A stretch of 64,000 bases of DNA from Aselliscus stoliczkanus. Taxonomy: Eukaryota; Chordata; Mammalia; Chiroptera; Hipposideridae. A program made the position numbers and the translations under genes. Positions 34,891 through 46,655 of the stretch are shown here, in pieces (position 1 is the first letter of the stretch; the number at the start of each line of letters is the position of its first letter). The notes under the pieces are model-generated. The model was not told where the DNA came from. It ran no database searches and saw nothing but the letters and a program-made list of their open reading frames with translations. The DNA lies in contig CM066732.1 in assembly GCA_033961575.1 (NCBI GenBank), positions 77,032,687-77,096,686 of the forward strand, read 5' to 3'.

Positions 34891-35738
34891 CCTTAAATTT
34901 TCTGCTCCCGTGTTTCTGTCTTGTCAGCTTACTCAAACTTCTTATTGGGAATTTCCTCCTTTAAGGCTATGAGGAAAAAAACCATTTCATAACTCCATTC
35001 CTATTTACCCACTTGACTTCTTTCAAGGAGGTTGATATCAATTGCTCTCTTTCTTCATTTATATAACATGCTATCATAGACGTTTAGAATTGAAACTAAT
35101 CTTAGAAATTTATCTAGTCCGTCTCCTTTGGGTTACACATCAAGGGGTGACAATGAGCAGCAGAGCCAGGACAAGAAGGAGCCATCAAATCCCTAAGTCC
35201 CATTCCATTGCTTACTTCTCTGCATCACACTGATCCATTTATTGCATCTTCAACCATGAACATAGCTATGTACTTCCTGTTTGCTGTGGTCCAAACCAAG
35301 GAAGACTTTGCTGTCTGCCTGTTCACTAGTCTGGTAATTTGGTACAATAATTAAAATCACAAGATTCGCAAAAAGAAAGGTAGACAAGAAGTACAGTCCT
35401 GGGATTGCTGCCCCAGGGCCTCCAGCTAGTGTGACTTGCCTCTCAGGTCCCCATATGAAAAAAAAGACATAACAATGATTCTATCCAGCTGGCAGATTTT
35501 CTGTGTACCTCAGATGTGATCATGGATGTGAAAGCATTTGGGAATTCATAAAGCATTGTGCTAACATAAGTTTGCTATTAACCCTGAACAACTACATAAT
35601 GTACACAATGCTTCTGTGGTGAAAAAGACTGGAGAACAGTATGTAACTGGCTACGTGCCAATTTATCACATAACTGGACAAGCTGCTCAAAGTCATGTGG
35701 AAGACTGTTAGCATCCCCTTACATAAGGAGAGCAACAT

Positions 35739-35740
<2 letters not shown>
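34891..35740. other. Mostly unique; possible L3/CR1 relic at 35070-35190
   Basis: 'acgtttagaattgaaactaatcttagaaatttatctagtccg' then 'cagcagagccaggacaagaagg' resembles the start and end of a common L3/CR1-MIR type repeat. The remainder is unassigned. Confidence 0.45.

Positions 35741-35769
<29 letters not shown>
35741..35769. repeat. (TC)n microsatellite
   Basis: An uninterrupted TC run of about 14 units. Confidence 0.96.
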
Positions 35770-35772
<3 letters not shown>

Positions 35773-36332
35773 TACAAATCCTGCATTAGCTATTAAGTTT
35801 CGAAACGTTGGGGTTTGACTTGCACTCAGGCTGGGTACTCAGTAATTACAATTTCTCTAAAATGTTGCCATCTATCTTAAAGTGTGTCTGGTTAACTTTA
35901 CTTGGAGTCTACAGGGAAGGAACTTCATAAAAGTCCATTTCCATTGTTCTTCTATAAATGATGAGAAAATATCCAACATAGCTCTTTGATAGAAAAGAGA
36001 ATGTTAACATCTGGTATAAGATCCTTTGACAACTGCTAAAGATGTGATCAGCCTAAATGAACCATCTTACATATGTTTGGGGAATTCCTAACTCTAAAGA
36101 TTTTTACTATGAATTAGGCACAAGGCTAGAATTAACTTTAGAAGGCTTTTTCCTTCCTTGGGTATCTCTATCTGATGGGAGAGTTGTTTACTTGGTAAAA
36201 CTTGTTTGATTCTTTGAAGAGTTATTTCTGTTAAGGCTTTGTTTTAATAGGTCCCTATTTTTATAGCAATGGGATTCCTTTGGGCAAAACATTTCTTTTT
36301 AATATTGACAGTCCTACTTGCTTAATAAAACA
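35770..36332. other. Unique noncoding stretch
   Basis: I see no repeat or gene here. Confidence 0.4.
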
Positions 36333-36880
36333 CGTTATGGAAGATTGTGTTTTCCAAAGATGGCTATACCAATATATGCATCCCACATGCTCTTCTTAGA
36401 AAGCAATGTTGATGCTCTTCCATCAAGACGCAAGATCTACATTCCCTCACCTGGAACCTGGGCAGAACTTTGTGAAAGACAAGAACAGAAGAATAAGGGA
36501 GAAGTGACACTACATGACTTCTGAGATTGGTTACTCCACTTGATTCTCTTTTTCTTGGGACCCTGACCCTTGGAACTTAGACACCATACAGTAAGGAAGC
36601 CAGGCAGTCAAATGGAAGGACCACAGGCAGACATTCCAGCCAAAGTTCTAGATGAGATCTCGGCTGATAGGCAGCATCAGCCATTGGAACTGTGTGGGCG
36701 TGCCTGCAGATCACTCCCGCCTCAAGTCTTTGGGCTGCCCAACTGATGCCAAGTGAGGCAGAGAAGAGCTATCCCCACTCAACCCTGCTTAAGTTGCAGA
36801 TTCACAAGGAAAATAAATGGTGTCATTGTTTCAACCACTAAGTTTTGAGGTGGATCTGGTGCAGCAATACTCAGAACCCA
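36333..36880 (+). mobile_element. MLT1 LTR (ERVL-MaLR), solo
   Basis: The order of phrases is that of MLT1: 'ttccaaagatggctataccaatatatg', 'cccacatgctcttcttagaaag', 'gaagtgacactacatgacttctgag', 'ttgggaccctgacccttggaac', ending 'tgtttcaaccactaagttttgaggtgg'. It is near full length with no internal region beside it. A long-dead endogenous LTR. Confidence 0.85.
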
Positions 36881-37057
36881 TATCTTCCTATTTTCACATA
36901 TGCATTTCTATTTATCAGATAGAAAGAACTCTAAAGCCTGCCTCCTAGACAACAGTCAAATTAACAGGAGAGTGTTTACGAGCAGGAATGGAAACACTGC
37001 ACTCTACAGCCTCTCTTAAAAATTCTCAGCCTAGGTAATTGTAAGGATCTATGCAAT

Positions 37058-37102
37058 GGAAAAAAAAAAAAAGAAAAGAAAAAAGAAACAAACAAACAAT
37101 CT
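37058..37102. repeat. A-rich low-complexity run
   Basis: A poly-A run passes into AAAG and AAAC units. No SINE is attached on either side. Confidence 0.85.
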
Positions 37103-37214
37103 TTTTAAAGCTTCATTCTAGAAAAACTGGATCCCATTACACATTTAAGGCATTGAGGTCAGAAAGCCATGTGGACTCGGTATTTGTTTTAAATAACTGA
37201 GTACATCCTGAGGG

Positions 37215-37372
37215 CCGCTTCCCAGAGTCTCCATCCTGGATAAGTTACTTACCACTTTGTGCCTCACTTACTTCACCTGTAAAACAGATACAATTGTGCC
37301 TACTTCAGGGAGTTGCCCACAAGAATTTAAAGAGTTCATATTTATAAAATACTTTATGACTACCACAGGTTG
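37215..37372 (+). mobile_element. MIR SINE
   Basis: It shows the MIR core 'ggataagttacttaccactttgtgcctcacttacttcacctgtaaaacag' followed by 'agttgcccacaagaatttaaagagttcat'. Confidence 0.85.
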
Positions 37373-40045
37373 TTATGCTGTTCTTGATTTTTTTTTAAAA
37401 CTTCCTCTTTATTGATCATGGCTGCCGATAGAGGAGTATTTGCTGGTTCACTTTTATCCTGTATCCATTATAATTGTCAGTTAAGATACATTTTGAAAAA
37501 GGCTAGTTATACATATTTGTTCTGTCCGTATCCCTTGACTAGGAGCAATGTCAGAAATGGGTGCTTTCTAAAACAGACTTTCAGAAAATCTCTTTAATTA
37601 GGATATGGAAATTATCAGTAATGAAGACGGATGGAAATACTATGCTTTCCTTGGAAGGTTCTGACCAACTTACAAGATCTGTAGGAAATAACAGTTTTCT
37701 TGCTTGATGATTAAGTCCTAGGTAACACCTCCGTGGATTCAGTCTTCCAGAGTCCAGATGGGTGCACACTGTGGCCAGGAAGCTCAGAATTCAACCCGAA
37801 TGAAAAGTGTCACGAGAATGCCTTTAATACAAGGCAAGACCCCCTTTCAAAAAAATTTAAAAGTGTGGCACTATATAATTTCCCTGCATTCCTACTGTAT
37901 TAACAACAGCACTGCTGAATCAATGTTTGATGGGCTGATGATGTTAATACAGATTGTGACTTCGTGGGGGGAGGATAAGCGTAAGGAGAGAAAAGGACAC
38001 CACTCTTGTAATAAGACAAGACTTTGTCTCGTGACAGACAATAATTTGTGAAAACGCTCTCAGGATTGGGTCCAGACAGGGAAGAATATGCATTAAACTT
38101 GCTGAGCAGTTTTTTGGATCTCTGGAATTAGAGCTTTCATTAATATTAAAAATACTAATAATTCTCTTAGACTGATGTGAAGGGAGCAGCATCTACAAGA
38201 TAGGTCCATATTGTTAGGGGGAATAAGAGAACCTTCAAAAAATAGATGTACTTATTTGCTTAATGCTTATGTTTCCACTTTGGCTTCCAAAACAAGAGAA
38301 AGAACTGTTTGCAAGAAAGGACCAAGTGGCCACACCTGAAGGCTTTCTGTTCACACACGGAGCTTAGCTTTCATATTTTCTACAGATCTTTGTGCAGTTA
38401 TAAGTTTACATACTCATGTATTTATTAATTCAGCTTTTCTGCCTTTCATGAATAAATTATGCTTAGCTAATTTCCATACAAGCCTGGTGGCCTTCTCTAG
38501 GGCTTTAAATCATAGAGTCTGGGGAAATTTTATGTACATTCAACTGCAGTTTATACATACATTCAAAAGCATCTGACGTCACCAAAACAGCTTAAGATGC
38601 TTCTGGGAGGAAATGATGACAGATGCATTTATGGATAGGACCCACATGCACTTTTGGGGGGCAGGACAGCCCTATCAGACAGTTTGTCCACTGCTGTTAT
38701 AATCACTGTTAATACATTGCTAGTTTAAGGGCTTTGCTGAAGACGGAAATAATTAAGATGTTTAAGACTCACATTATCCATCTCTGGTCTAGCTCAAGTC
38801 TCTTCTGATGTGCATTTTATTTGTGTTGCAAGCATGATGATTTATCACACCTTCTCTTATTCTCTCGGGGGACATCAGAGCCCACAATGGCAACTTTGAG
38901 AGATTTTAACTTTTGCTGAACACAGAAAATCATTAGTTTTAAATCTAAAGGCTCCTTATTGATTCTGAGGTCTCAGAGCCACGCTGCACACACTCCAATG
39001 GCTTATATTAACCAAGTCGCTGCCATAACATAAAAGGGCCTCAGGGCTCCACCCAGACAATGCCAAAATCGCTGTGGGAGTGAACATTCCAGTTACATTC
39101 CTAGGTTTTCTGCTCACCTAGGTACAAACCCACTACATATTGGAAACCCAGATGCTCTCGTGTGTTTCTTTTCTGTTAGCTGCTCCAAGCCAAGTAACTA
39201 GCACTTCCTGTCCAAGTTCTGCACTAGCTGGAGTAAAAAAGTGAATCCCATGACGTTCCCCTCCAGTATGGCGTAGTTTAACCTTTAAGTGATTAGCAGC
39301 AGGATCTCAATTCTAATTAAAACGAGGTTATTTTCTATCTACTTTCCCCCAAAGAGTGCAAGTTAGCTCTTTTGTCAATTTACACACTCTTATAATGACA
39401 TCTTCCGTGTATATGTATAAAACATGAAAGACATATTTGACAGAGTGAATGTGTCAAGTCCAAAGGCAGAAGAATCTGAGCTCCCAAACCTATGAGTCTA
39501 TTTTTCCCTTAAATTCCATGTTAGGGAATTTGGCTCCTGAGTGTGTACATACATCTGGGCATGCACACCTGCCCAGGGGGCAGCCCACGCTTACACTAAC
39601 TAAAGTGGTCTTGGTTTTGAGGGTCAATGCCAACCTGGGTGGCAATTTTATGGGCACTGGAATTATTTCAAATCACAGATTTGGTAAAAGAACAGATAAA
39701 TAAGAACTTCAGCTAACACATATAGTACAGACATGACACTTTCAGTCTAACTTTCTTTTATCAATGACCTCAAGGAGGAAAAACAAACTCTTCCGCCTCC
39801 CTCTGACTTCCCTGAAGGCATACAGTTGCGGGAGATGAACAGCACTATTTTTACGTTAATGATATTTACGTGATAACCAAATTGGTGACTGCTACTTCTT
39901 CTATGCGAATACTTGTTAAGAAGTTAAACAATCAAACAAAACAAAACAAAAAAACCTTCTTGATGCTCATTATCTGATTTTCCTAGTGTTTGTGTTTTTC
40001 CATTCTACAAATCTAGAATTTGAGGCTCTCATTAGGAAAGGCAGG
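37373..40045. other. Unique noncoding stretch, candidate conserved blocks
   Basis: About 2.7 kb without recognised genes or repeats. The segments of about 38540-38720 (with a perfect CRE) and 38850-39120 are non-repetitive and retain CpG, so they are the most plausible regulatory candidates. A CAAAA run lies at about 39930-39955. Confidence 0.4.
38574..38581. promoter_or_regulatory. Perfect CRE palindrome
   Basis: TGACGTCA is the full CREB/ATF site. Its CpG survives in a CpG-poor region. No adjacent promoter is visible, so it would act, if at all, as a distal element. Confidence 0.4.
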
Positions 40046-40460
40046 GGTCTCCAGTGGAATGATCCTGGCTTTGCTGTTCAAAGGGACCTGGTTTTTAATC
40101 CTGCCTCTGCCATGTTTCAAATTCTTCAAGTTGGGTCCATGGTCCATCTCTCGCTTCTCCAAACAGCTCCCTCTTCTCTCTCCCGCGCTTCAGGGTAGCC
40201 AGTCCCTTGTCTCTCCCCTGGAGACCCCCAGAGCATGCTAATCATGCTTCTAAGATTTTTGTTTGTGCTCCACCTTTCTCCCCACCTCCTATGCATTTAT
40301 TATATCTTCATTCATCCTTCTAGAGAAGCTCATATGTCAACTGCTCGGACATTCCTTTTCCAAGGCTGTTATTTTACTTATTGTAGATAACACACAGTTG
40401 AGCATTTTATTATCTGTGATATATCTATTTGTCCTGTGTGATTCTACAAATGACTGAAGG
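40046..40460 (+). mobile_element. Diverged MIR/L2-like sequence
   Basis: 'ggctttgctgttcaaagggacctggtttttaatcctgcctctgcc' resembles the MIR head. The later 'ctcatatgtcaactgctcggacattcc' to 'gattctacaaatgactgaagg' has L2 texture. Assignment is weak. Confidence 0.4.
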
Positions 40461-40505
40461 ATAAACTTAGAATGCATACAACCAAATAATGATAGAATTA
40501 ATATA

Positions 40506-40747
40506 CAGAGGGTGCCAAAAAATGTATACACATTTTAAGAAAGGAAAACTGTATTAAAACTGTAATACTCAATACACGAGTATACCAATAACAAAAGATG
40601 AATACAAGTCATGTTTGACTTATGCAATTCCAAGAGGCGCTCAAAGTGGTTACCATCAGCACCCAGAGACTTCTGATCATGGTGAACTACTGCTTGAGCA
40701 ACGTTGACCGAAGTGTCCACTTGTATACATTGTTTTGGCACCTCCGG
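40506..40747 (-). mobile_element. Mariner-family MITE, copy 1
   Basis: The 242-bp element is flanked by TA (40504-40505, 40748-40749). Inverted termini CAGAGGGTGCCAAAAAATG and CCGGAGGTGCCAAAACAATG share most positions over about 25 bp. On the minus strand a frame containing 'SLGADGNHFERLLELHK' runs into the terminus and looks like the C-terminal end of a mariner transposase, so this is probably a deletion derivative. Confidence 0.88.
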
Positions 40748-40852
40748 TATATCACATATTATATGGAAACAAAACAAATAAAAATATAAACAAATAGATT
40801 ATCAAAGATATGTTTGTAAACAACACATAATAGCAAAATGGCCACCTTTTAA

Positions 40853-40867
40853 TTTAGTGCATAGAGG

Positions 40868-40914
<47 letters not shown>

Positions 40915-41090
40915 TAATACCTTGGTTTGTGAGCATAGTTCGTTCCAGAAACAAAACTTGAAACTAACTACTCACATTGCAAGACATTGCTCATTTACCA
41001 TGTTAACATGTGTTAGAAATGTTTGCTTCTCTTGTGGAACACTCGCAAACCAAGTTACTTGCAATCCAAGTTTTAGTGCATAGAGGTATA
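40853..41090. mobile_element. Insert between 19-bp direct repeats (unclassified)
   Basis: TTTAGTGCATAGAGGTATA occurs at 40853-40871 and again at 41072-41090. Between them are a (CA)n run (40871-40912) and about 150 bp with inverted ends: CCTTGGTTTGTGAGC at 40920 and CTCGCAAACCAAG near 41042. A TA lies next to each inverted end (40918-40919, 41056-41057). It could be a Tc1-type MITE, or a retroposed piece with a TG-type tail on the minus strand. Confidence 0.6.
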
Positions 41091-41109
41091 TAATATAATT
41101 ATATTATAT

Positions 41110-41295
41110 CCTACAGCTCTACTGCTCATAGGCCATATGACCTTAGACAATTTACGTAACTTTCCTAAGCTTCAGTTCCTTCATTTGTAAAATGGGGATG
41201 ATAACAATAGATTTTCTGGTGAGAATTTAACAAGACAATCAATGTAGAGTTCTTTAAAAAGTATCTGGTACATAATATGCGCCCAACAAAACTAA
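41110..41295 (+). mobile_element. MIR SINE
   Basis: 'ggccatatgaccttagacaatttacgtaactttcctaagcttcagttccttcatttgtaaaatggggatgataa' is the MIR core, followed by the 3' part 'aaaaagtatctggtacataatatgcgcccaac'. Confidence 0.88.
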
Positions 41296-41499
41296 AAACA
41301 ATAGACATAAATAAACACATAATCCTGGGTTTTAGTTCCCACATGCATCTGACCTATTTCCTTACCTGCTGTAAACTTCTTAAAGACAGTGTCCATATTT
41401 AAGACATTTTCACTCTAATGAGCATAGTCAACACTTCATACCTTCTTAAACATGGGCAAATAAAATAGTTTAATTTATTGGGCTGACAAAATTAAAGGC

Positions 41500-41565
41500 T
41501 TCATTTACTTATTTATTCATTCAACAATATTTATTGAGCATCTATTATGTGCAAAGCAGAAAAAC
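41500..41565 (-). mobile_element. L2 3' tip
   Basis: 'ttatttattcattcaacaatatttattgagcatctattatgtgc' is the reverse of the L2 terminus, heavily 5' truncated. Confidence 0.75.
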
Positions 41566-41774
41566 TTTGCCTCAGAAAACCAAAACAGTTCTTGATGTAT
41601 TGGTTCAAAACTAAAAGTGTAAGTGGATATTATAAATAGAGACATTGTTTGATTATTGATCATTCCAGTGAAAAGCACTTTTGGGGAATTTGATAGTGCA
41701 TGATTAAAGGCAGCACATACACACATTAAAGGTATCAAAGCGGGTCACTGTTTACTGTTTCTATAATGAACAGA

Positions 41775-41860
41775 AGGACAATAATAACAACGGCATGAAG
41801 ATAATGATGATAATAACAACTAACATTAGTTGAGCACTTACTATGTCTCAGCCCCCTCCA
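41775..41860 (-). mobile_element. MIR fragment
   Basis: 'gatgataataacaactaacattagttgagcacttactatgtctcagcc' reads as the reverse of the MIR 3' end. Confidence 0.6.
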
Positions 41861-43104
41861 ATCATAGGTGTGGGAGTCCAGGAAATGACAGAAGCTGCCA
41901 GACACTCCCTGCCCTGGCCATCCAGGACCAAGGGGTTCTTTGAAAACAAGCTTTGCATTTGACATCACAAGGAAGGTGCAAACAGTTCCCAGCTCCTCTC
42001 TCAACAGAACCCCGTGACCATAAATGAAAGAACAACCTGCACACATGGCCGGCGAGGAAGGACACATGCTCTGCACAGCTCTTGCCATTGCTGCGTCCAT
42101 CGTCAGTAAATATTTCCAGCCACCAAGGACTACTGGCTTCATCTCCATCGTTATGCAACCTGCAGGCCCCCCAGGAATCTATCTTAAACCAGATGCGGAA
42201 AACTCAGGAGGGGTGGAGCTCTGAAAAAACTTCACAGTGAAGCAGTGGTTTTAGGCTCTCCGTGAGGTGCCGGCTATCACACCCAGGCTTTGGCATTAAT
42301 TCCGACGGCCGGGCCTCTGACCCTCACTGTATTTGTTGAGAGAGAGCTATTTCAACAATAGATTACTGTAATGTACTTGGCCAGTGCAGGCCTTACTGTT
42401 AGCATGAGTTAAGGCCGATTCATTTGAGCTATAAAAAAAAAAAAATTAACAACAATAATAATGAACCATTTATACACAGGCTGGTCTCACTAGAAAGTCC
42501 CACGTAGATGACAGAACTGGAGGCCACCATGGAGATTTGTGGCCTTGCCCAGGGGACTCCAGAGTCCAAAAAGCAATGAATGCATTAAGTGAATCCATAA
42601 CTGCCGTTTTCTCATGTGTGACAGTTATAATATCCCTCATTTTACTTAACTGTTTTGGGATATCATGTGTGAATGAGCACAATGGAACAGAAAAAAAAAA
42701 GGCTTATACAAACTGTGAGCAGGGACTGCAGCTTTTTATGGGCTCTGGCTCTCCTCTTGAGAAGGAGGCAGGCATGGCTGGCAGTGACCTTCTGGCTAGG
42801 GTACGCATTTTGGATATGTCATGCCAAGAAGCCAATGCGAAACTTCCCTTGCTCTTCAACCAAGGACAGGCCATATGCTGCAGAAACCAATCATCTCAAT
42901 TGCTATTGTTTTCATACAGAAAGCACAACTCTAAACAAAATCCATAGGTCATATCACATATGTCCAGTTAGGGCAGTTACTGTAATACAACTGAACTCCT
43001 GGATGGACTAACACATAAATTATCCCACTCTGAAGTTCTAATGGATTGACTTTGGGTACAAGTACTTGAGACAAGAATTTGTTGCTAAGGATTACATGAC
43101 TCCA
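41861..43104. other. Unique noncoding stretch
   Basis: Several overlapping frames of 98-137 codons occur on both strands (41735-42158 minus, 42537-43011 plus). None shows a domain, they oppose each other, and no flanking splice pattern persuades me. A poly-A run lies at about 42433-42445. Confidence 0.4.
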
Positions 43105-43265
43105 TGCATATTTTCTTTGCCTCAGTTTATCCATTTGTAAAATAAGATTAATAATACTGATGGTATGGGAATGTTTCAAATATGGTAGGTTCAGGTATTG
43201 TTTTAGGAACTGTAGGGCATACAGAGCTTACTTAATATTTATAAATCTTTGAAACATCCTTATAT
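43105..43265 (+). mobile_element. MIR SINE, diverged
   Basis: 'tttgcctcagtttatccatttgtaaaataagattaataatac' is the MIR core. The 3' half is weak. Confidence 0.65.
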
Positions 43266-43829
43266 AGATAGCTGTTTAAGTATAAATTATTATGAAAATT
43301 ATTAGCCTTGAGAATTATAATTACTGCTTCATGATTTTACTCATCATGTTCATTCTGTGGGGGGGAGGTTTCTTATAAATATTCTAAATGAGCTACCACC
43401 TTTATTGTATAATCAATTTAGTGTTTGTTGGAAAGCTTCAAAGACAAAAAATGTAACATAAATTTGCAAGATCCAAGGTAAGACAAACACATAATTTCTT
43501 TTCCCAAAGAAGTTTTTGTATGAAAACATCATGAGCAGGATGATGGCTGCTTGGAGAGGTTACTTTGGATTTGTTCAGTGGCTTTGACTCTTATTTTTGG
43601 AGATGCGCTGGCTAAGATGTAATGACCTCACACTAATAGAAATACCTCTGATTCTCATTAGAAGCTGCTGGTCTCAAAAAGGCTAAGGTAGCGCCCCTTT
43701 TACGTTCTTTCTAATCTACTGTTCATTACCATATTTCTTATAATCTTCCTCACTCTGTCTCAATGGACACAATAGGAAACAGATGATGAAATCATTGACT
43801 CACAGAATGTTAAAACTAGAATAATGAGA

Positions 43830-44020
43830 ATTATTCTACTCACTGTCAGGCTTATCTACAATGCAAGATCTCTTTTAACCCAGCTCAATAAGATAGCCAA
43901 TAGTATTATCCCCATTTTTTTGTACAAGCAAAATGGAAACTCTGAGAGACTGAGCAATGAGCACAAGGTCACAGTACTGGGAGTTTGTGGAGCTAGAATT
44001 CAAGTCCACAGCATATACTC
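43830..44020 (-). mobile_element. MIR SINE
   Basis: 'ttatccccatttttttgtacaagcaaaatggaaactctgagagactgagcaatgagcacaaggtcacagtactgg' is the reverse-complement MIR core, followed by 'gctagaattcaagtcc'. Confidence 0.85.
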
Positions 44021-44097
44021 AGGAGTACTGAGTTCAAACATTAGTTCCTGCTAAAGTCTTCCCTCGTACCCTATGCTGGTAGGTCCCTGTAGCATTT

Positions 44098-44425
44098 CAG
44101 GATAGATGGGTTACGCTGTGGTAACAACCCACCTCACTTTATGAGTGGTTTAAAAAGTGGCAGCTTATTTGTCACTCATGCTCATATCCAGCACGGGTCA
44201 TTGGGGCTTCCGTTTCACTCTATCCTTCCTTCAGGCTGCAGAGCAGCCACCACTCTGTCACGGAAGATGGAAGGAGAACTTCAGAGGGTCTTGTGATTCA
44301 GTGTATCAGACTGAGTAAAATATTTCACTTCTGCTCAAAGCTCACTGGCCAGAACAAGTCACGTGGTCCCGCCCAGCCATAAGGGCCCAGGGTGTTCACT
44401 CCTTGTGCCCAAAGGAGAGGATAGC
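44098..44425. mobile_element. Ancient mammalian interspersed repeat, family not named
   Basis: 'gatgggttacgctgtggtaacaacccacc', 'gtggtttaaaaagtggcagcttatttgtcactcatgc' and 'ctcactggccagaacaagtcacgtggtcccgcccagc' are phrases I recognise from a dispersed mammalian repeat, but I cannot name the family reliably. Confidence 0.55.
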
Positions 44426-44804
44426 CAGATGTCCGCAAGCAGCCCTAGTGACTACCACAGCACTGTGGGGGTTATCTAGTCCAACACCTTTAGGGTACAG
44501 GTAAAGCAAGCAGCTAGGAAGGTTGTGTGACTTACCTAATATTGGCCAGCTGAGCTAACTGGAGACATAGGACGGATGAGAGCTCAGTCCACTAAACTTT
44601 TCCAACACATCCCCATGTGAACTAATTCTTATAAAGATTGTTTTCAGTTTACCTAGTGCTCATCCATGAAAACAACAGAGCTAAAAATAAACCAAGTAAG
44701 AGTCACATTATATTTGTGACTGAAGAGTTTCCTTCTAAGTAGCCTTTCCCTTATAAACTATTAGGACGCATTTACAATGCTGGGTTCCACTGAAATCACT
44801 ACTG

Positions 44805-44950
44805 TCTCAACTACCCCATGAACTTGAAACTATCAATGTCCCCATTTTACAGATAAGGAAACTGAGGGTCAGAGAGGTCAATTCTTCTGCCCTAAGAGGA
44901 AACGGCAGGGCAGGGTATGGATCAGGGGTTCTAGTCTAAGTATACTCTGA
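44805..44950 (-). mobile_element. MIR SINE
   Basis: 'aatgtccccattttacagataaggaaactgagggtcagagaggtcaattcttctgccc' is the reverse-complement MIR core. Confidence 0.85.
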
Positions 44951-46165
44951 GCTCTGCTTTCTCTTAGAGGTGGTTTAAGAAGCAATCTCCTACATCCAAA
45001 ACCTCATCATTGGATACTGAGTACAAGCTCAGATTTCAAACTAGAAACTGCTTGTCAGTTAGCACAAACATGGCAACAGTTCTGCTTTACAGTAAAAGTC
45101 ACATAGGGAATACACACCCCAAGCAGATGTCGCCTCCTCCATGCAACCTTCACTAATGCCCACCAGGATGTGATTTTTCCCTTAGAACTCATAACGCCTT
45201 TTATAAATAGATTTTAAGACATTTGGCCCATATTAACGATATAGATGAAAGTTACTACCTGACAGTGACAATTCCGTAGAATGTTACAAATGAAAAGACT
45301 TTTTACATATTAAAAATACCAGGGTAATGCTATTTTATTAAAACACGAAGAAGAGTTATAGAAATAATTTTGACAGAAATCATTCATACAACCCAAAACA
45401 GGCTTCTCAGTTGAAGTGCCCAGACATTGAAAAGCATTCAAAATCAGATGGACATTCTCTCTTTTGGCCAGTTCCACACTGAAACTTTTAAAGGTCGGGA
45501 GGAAAATCAGAAACAACTTGATCAACAGCTTACAAAGATCTAGGATGTTGTAGGAAAGTTCAGCATCCCAAGAAAGTTTACATTTACACATTTTAAGGAA
45601 GAGCAATAGCTTTTAGGGGAATAATTGCATACTGCAGGTGCAGAAGCCAAACATTTACTTTTATAACATCGAGTTACCTAGTTACCATATTTAGAAAACA
45701 CTGCAAAATAAAACACACAGAGAGAAACTCGGAATTCTATTACTTATTTTAGTGTCACTATACATGCTAATTTTATTTTTATCTGTCATCAAGTTTTTTG
45801 CTCCCATTGTAATTTAAAGCCAGCCTACCTTGAACTGTGAAATAAGGGTGGCTTTGTAGTATACAATGCACCCTGCCCAAGGGGAAGTGAGGGTTAAACT
45901 CCAGAGATCTGCAGGTTGTACTCCAGCATGGTAGTACAAAGAGACCATTTAGATTTGGAGTCCTGGGGGTAATTATAAAACCACCTTTACTTCTATTGCC
46001 AATGTCACTGATAAGAAAATACAAAATAGTATGCTTATAATAGAGCTGTATGCATACAAGTAAACCTATAATAGCCTTCTAGGCATTGTCTGGGAGGCCA
46101 TATCTTTGCTGCTACTATTAAATTCTGACAAGACGAAAGATCTAGCCATTCGTTACCTTATGTAT
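44951..46165. other. Unique noncoding stretch
   Basis: No assigned repeat. A 98-codon minus-strand frame (45310-45606) is open through AT-rich sequence but matches no domain I know. Confidence 0.4.
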
Positions 46166-46169
46166 AGTT

Positions 46170-46440
46170 TTTCATGCATTCATTCACTTATTCAGCTTAT
46201 AATTATTCAGTGATTACTGTGTACCAGACACTGTGCTGGGCAGAAATAATCTCTAACCTTAAAGAGTTTGTTGTCTAACAAGTGTGACAGAGAGCAAACG
46301 GATTATTATAATGAAGAATTATATGTGGAGGAAGTGGGGTTCACAGAAAAGGGAAGGAGGCTGACTGACCCAGCTGGTGGGGTCCAGGTGTCCTTGTGTG
46401 TTAGGGAGTAAGTGGTATTTAAAGTGAGGGCTGTAAAATG
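46170..46440 (-). mobile_element. L2 LINE 3' fragment
   Basis: 'ttattcagtgattactgtgtaccagacactgtgctgggcagaaataatctctaaccttaaagagtttgttgtctaac' is the reverse of the L2 3' end; the later part continues in L2 texture. Confidence 0.75.
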
Positions 46441-46524
46441 TTTACCTTCAAGATATGCTGCTATCAGAAGGGTGGATCAAGTTTACAAAACAGAAATAAT
46501 TAACTTGTGTATACTGCTTTTACA

Positions 46525-46655
46525 CAGGACTCTACTGATATTCCTAGTAACACTACAAGATAAAAATTATTATTTCCATTCTACAGATAAATCAGAGATT
46601 AACTGATTTGGCTCAGATTGCTCACCTAGATAAATCTTTGATTCCAACCAGGTCT
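46525..46655 (-). mobile_element. MIR fragment
   Basis: 'cactacaagataaaaattattatttccattctacagataaatcagagattaactgatttggctcag' follows the reversed MIR core. Confidence 0.7.

Noticed and set aside
41735..42148. 137-codon minus-strand frame, with opposed frames to 43011
   Set aside because: Several frames overlap on both strands, which indicates chance openness. The left part also runs into MIR sequence.
45310..45606. 98-codon minus-strand frame as a possible 3' exon
   Set aside because: No domain and no clear acceptor site or family. It remains unexplained but unsupported.
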